This document shows positions 5,864 through 5,990 of a DNA stretch of 5,990 nt, piece by piece. A model generated the notes under the pieces. The model was not told the DNA's origin. It saw only the letters and a program-made list of their open reading frames with translations, and did not search any database. Source of the stretch: Pseudomonadota bacterium (GTDB lineage Bacteria > Desulfobacterota > DSM-4660 > Desulfatiglandales > B25-G16); contig JADFWK010000030.1 in the NCBI GenBank assembly GCA_015223015.1, forward strand, positions 1-5,990, in the 5' to 3' direction. The first letter of the stretch is position 1. Each line of letters starts with the position of its first letter. A program made the translations under genes and the position numbers.

Positions 5864-5990
5864 TTGGGGAATAAAAAACACATAAAAGGTTATTTGTACA
5901 TAGTTGTAGCTGCCATCCTGTGGGGCTCATCAGGGACTGCTGGCAAAGCCCTATTCCAAGGAGGGATGACGCCTTTCGAGCTGGTGCAGA
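5864..5990 (+). CDS. EamA/DMT-family transporter, N-terminal part (cut by window end)
   Basis: The first 42 codons are present. After a basic start (GNKKHIKG) a hydrophobic helix begins with YLYIVVAAILWGSSGTAGKA, followed by GGMTPFELVQ. This is the typical first repeat of drug/metabolite exporters: a helix ending in WGSS, then a loop with a PxEL motif before the second helix. The full protein is expected to be an inner-membrane carrier of about ten helices; its substrate cannot be told from this fragment. An in-frame stop at 5858-5860 leaves TTG at 5864 as the start, supported by GGAAG (5850-5854) 9 nt upstream and a near-consensus promoter. There is no in-frame ATG before the first helix. 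Confidence 0.85.
   Translation, partial: MGNKKHIKGYLYIVVAAILWGSSGTAGKALFQGGMTPFELVQ

Overview
The window looks like a chromosomal segment of a sulfate-reducing or related anaerobic bacterium (Desulfobacterota, the former Deltaproteobacteria) with moderate GC. The main clue is a heme gene cluster of the siroheme-dependent (Ahb) route, which is typical of sulfate reducers and some archaea. The taxonomic placement is an inference; no marker gene here fixes the genus.

Layout. Positions 1-431 hold no supported gene but are dense in inverted repeats: a pair of 20-nt arms (18/20 matching) at 32-51 and 362-381 that bracket about 350 bp, a GC-rich hairpin (113-153) and a 22-nt inverted repeat (186-266). 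A sigma70-type promoter (394-422) then drives tRNA-Arg(CCG) at 432-508, followed by a small single-pass membrane protein of unknown function (543-824). Next come three minus-strand genes, transcribed from right to left as hemB (3436-2459), ahbD (2472-1390) and a siroheme decarboxylase subunit (1380-931). They are overlapping or separated by 9 nt, so almost certainly one operon. A strong promoter (TTGACA, 17 nt, GATAAA) lies just upstream of hemB, and its -35 box is embedded in a 9-7-9 palindrome that looks like an operator. Further right is a minus-strand gene for a large ClpX-like AAA+ unfoldase (5525-3720) with its own promoter. After a 338-nt divergent intergenic region a plus-strand EamA/DMT transporter gene begins at a TTG codon (5864) and runs off the window.

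How the genes work together. HemB makes porphobilinogen, the first pyrrole of tetrapyrrole synthesis. The Lrp/AsnC-like protein is one subunit of the enzyme that removes two acetate carboxylates from siroheme. AhbD performs the last step, converting Fe-coproporphyrin III to heme b. The window therefore holds the common entry step plus the first and last steps of the siroheme-to-heme branch. The second decarboxylase subunit and AhbC are not in the window.

The most unusual protein is the ClpX-like ATPase. It lacks the ClpX zinc-binding domain, keeps the pore loop and the IGF ClpP-docking tripeptide, replaces the RKH loop with a longer basic one, and carries an extra C-terminal part of about 170 residues that resembles a second, degenerate copy of the ClpX small domain. 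The most interesting DNA-level signals are the repeat-bounded segment left of the tRNA and the palindrome over the hemB promoter.
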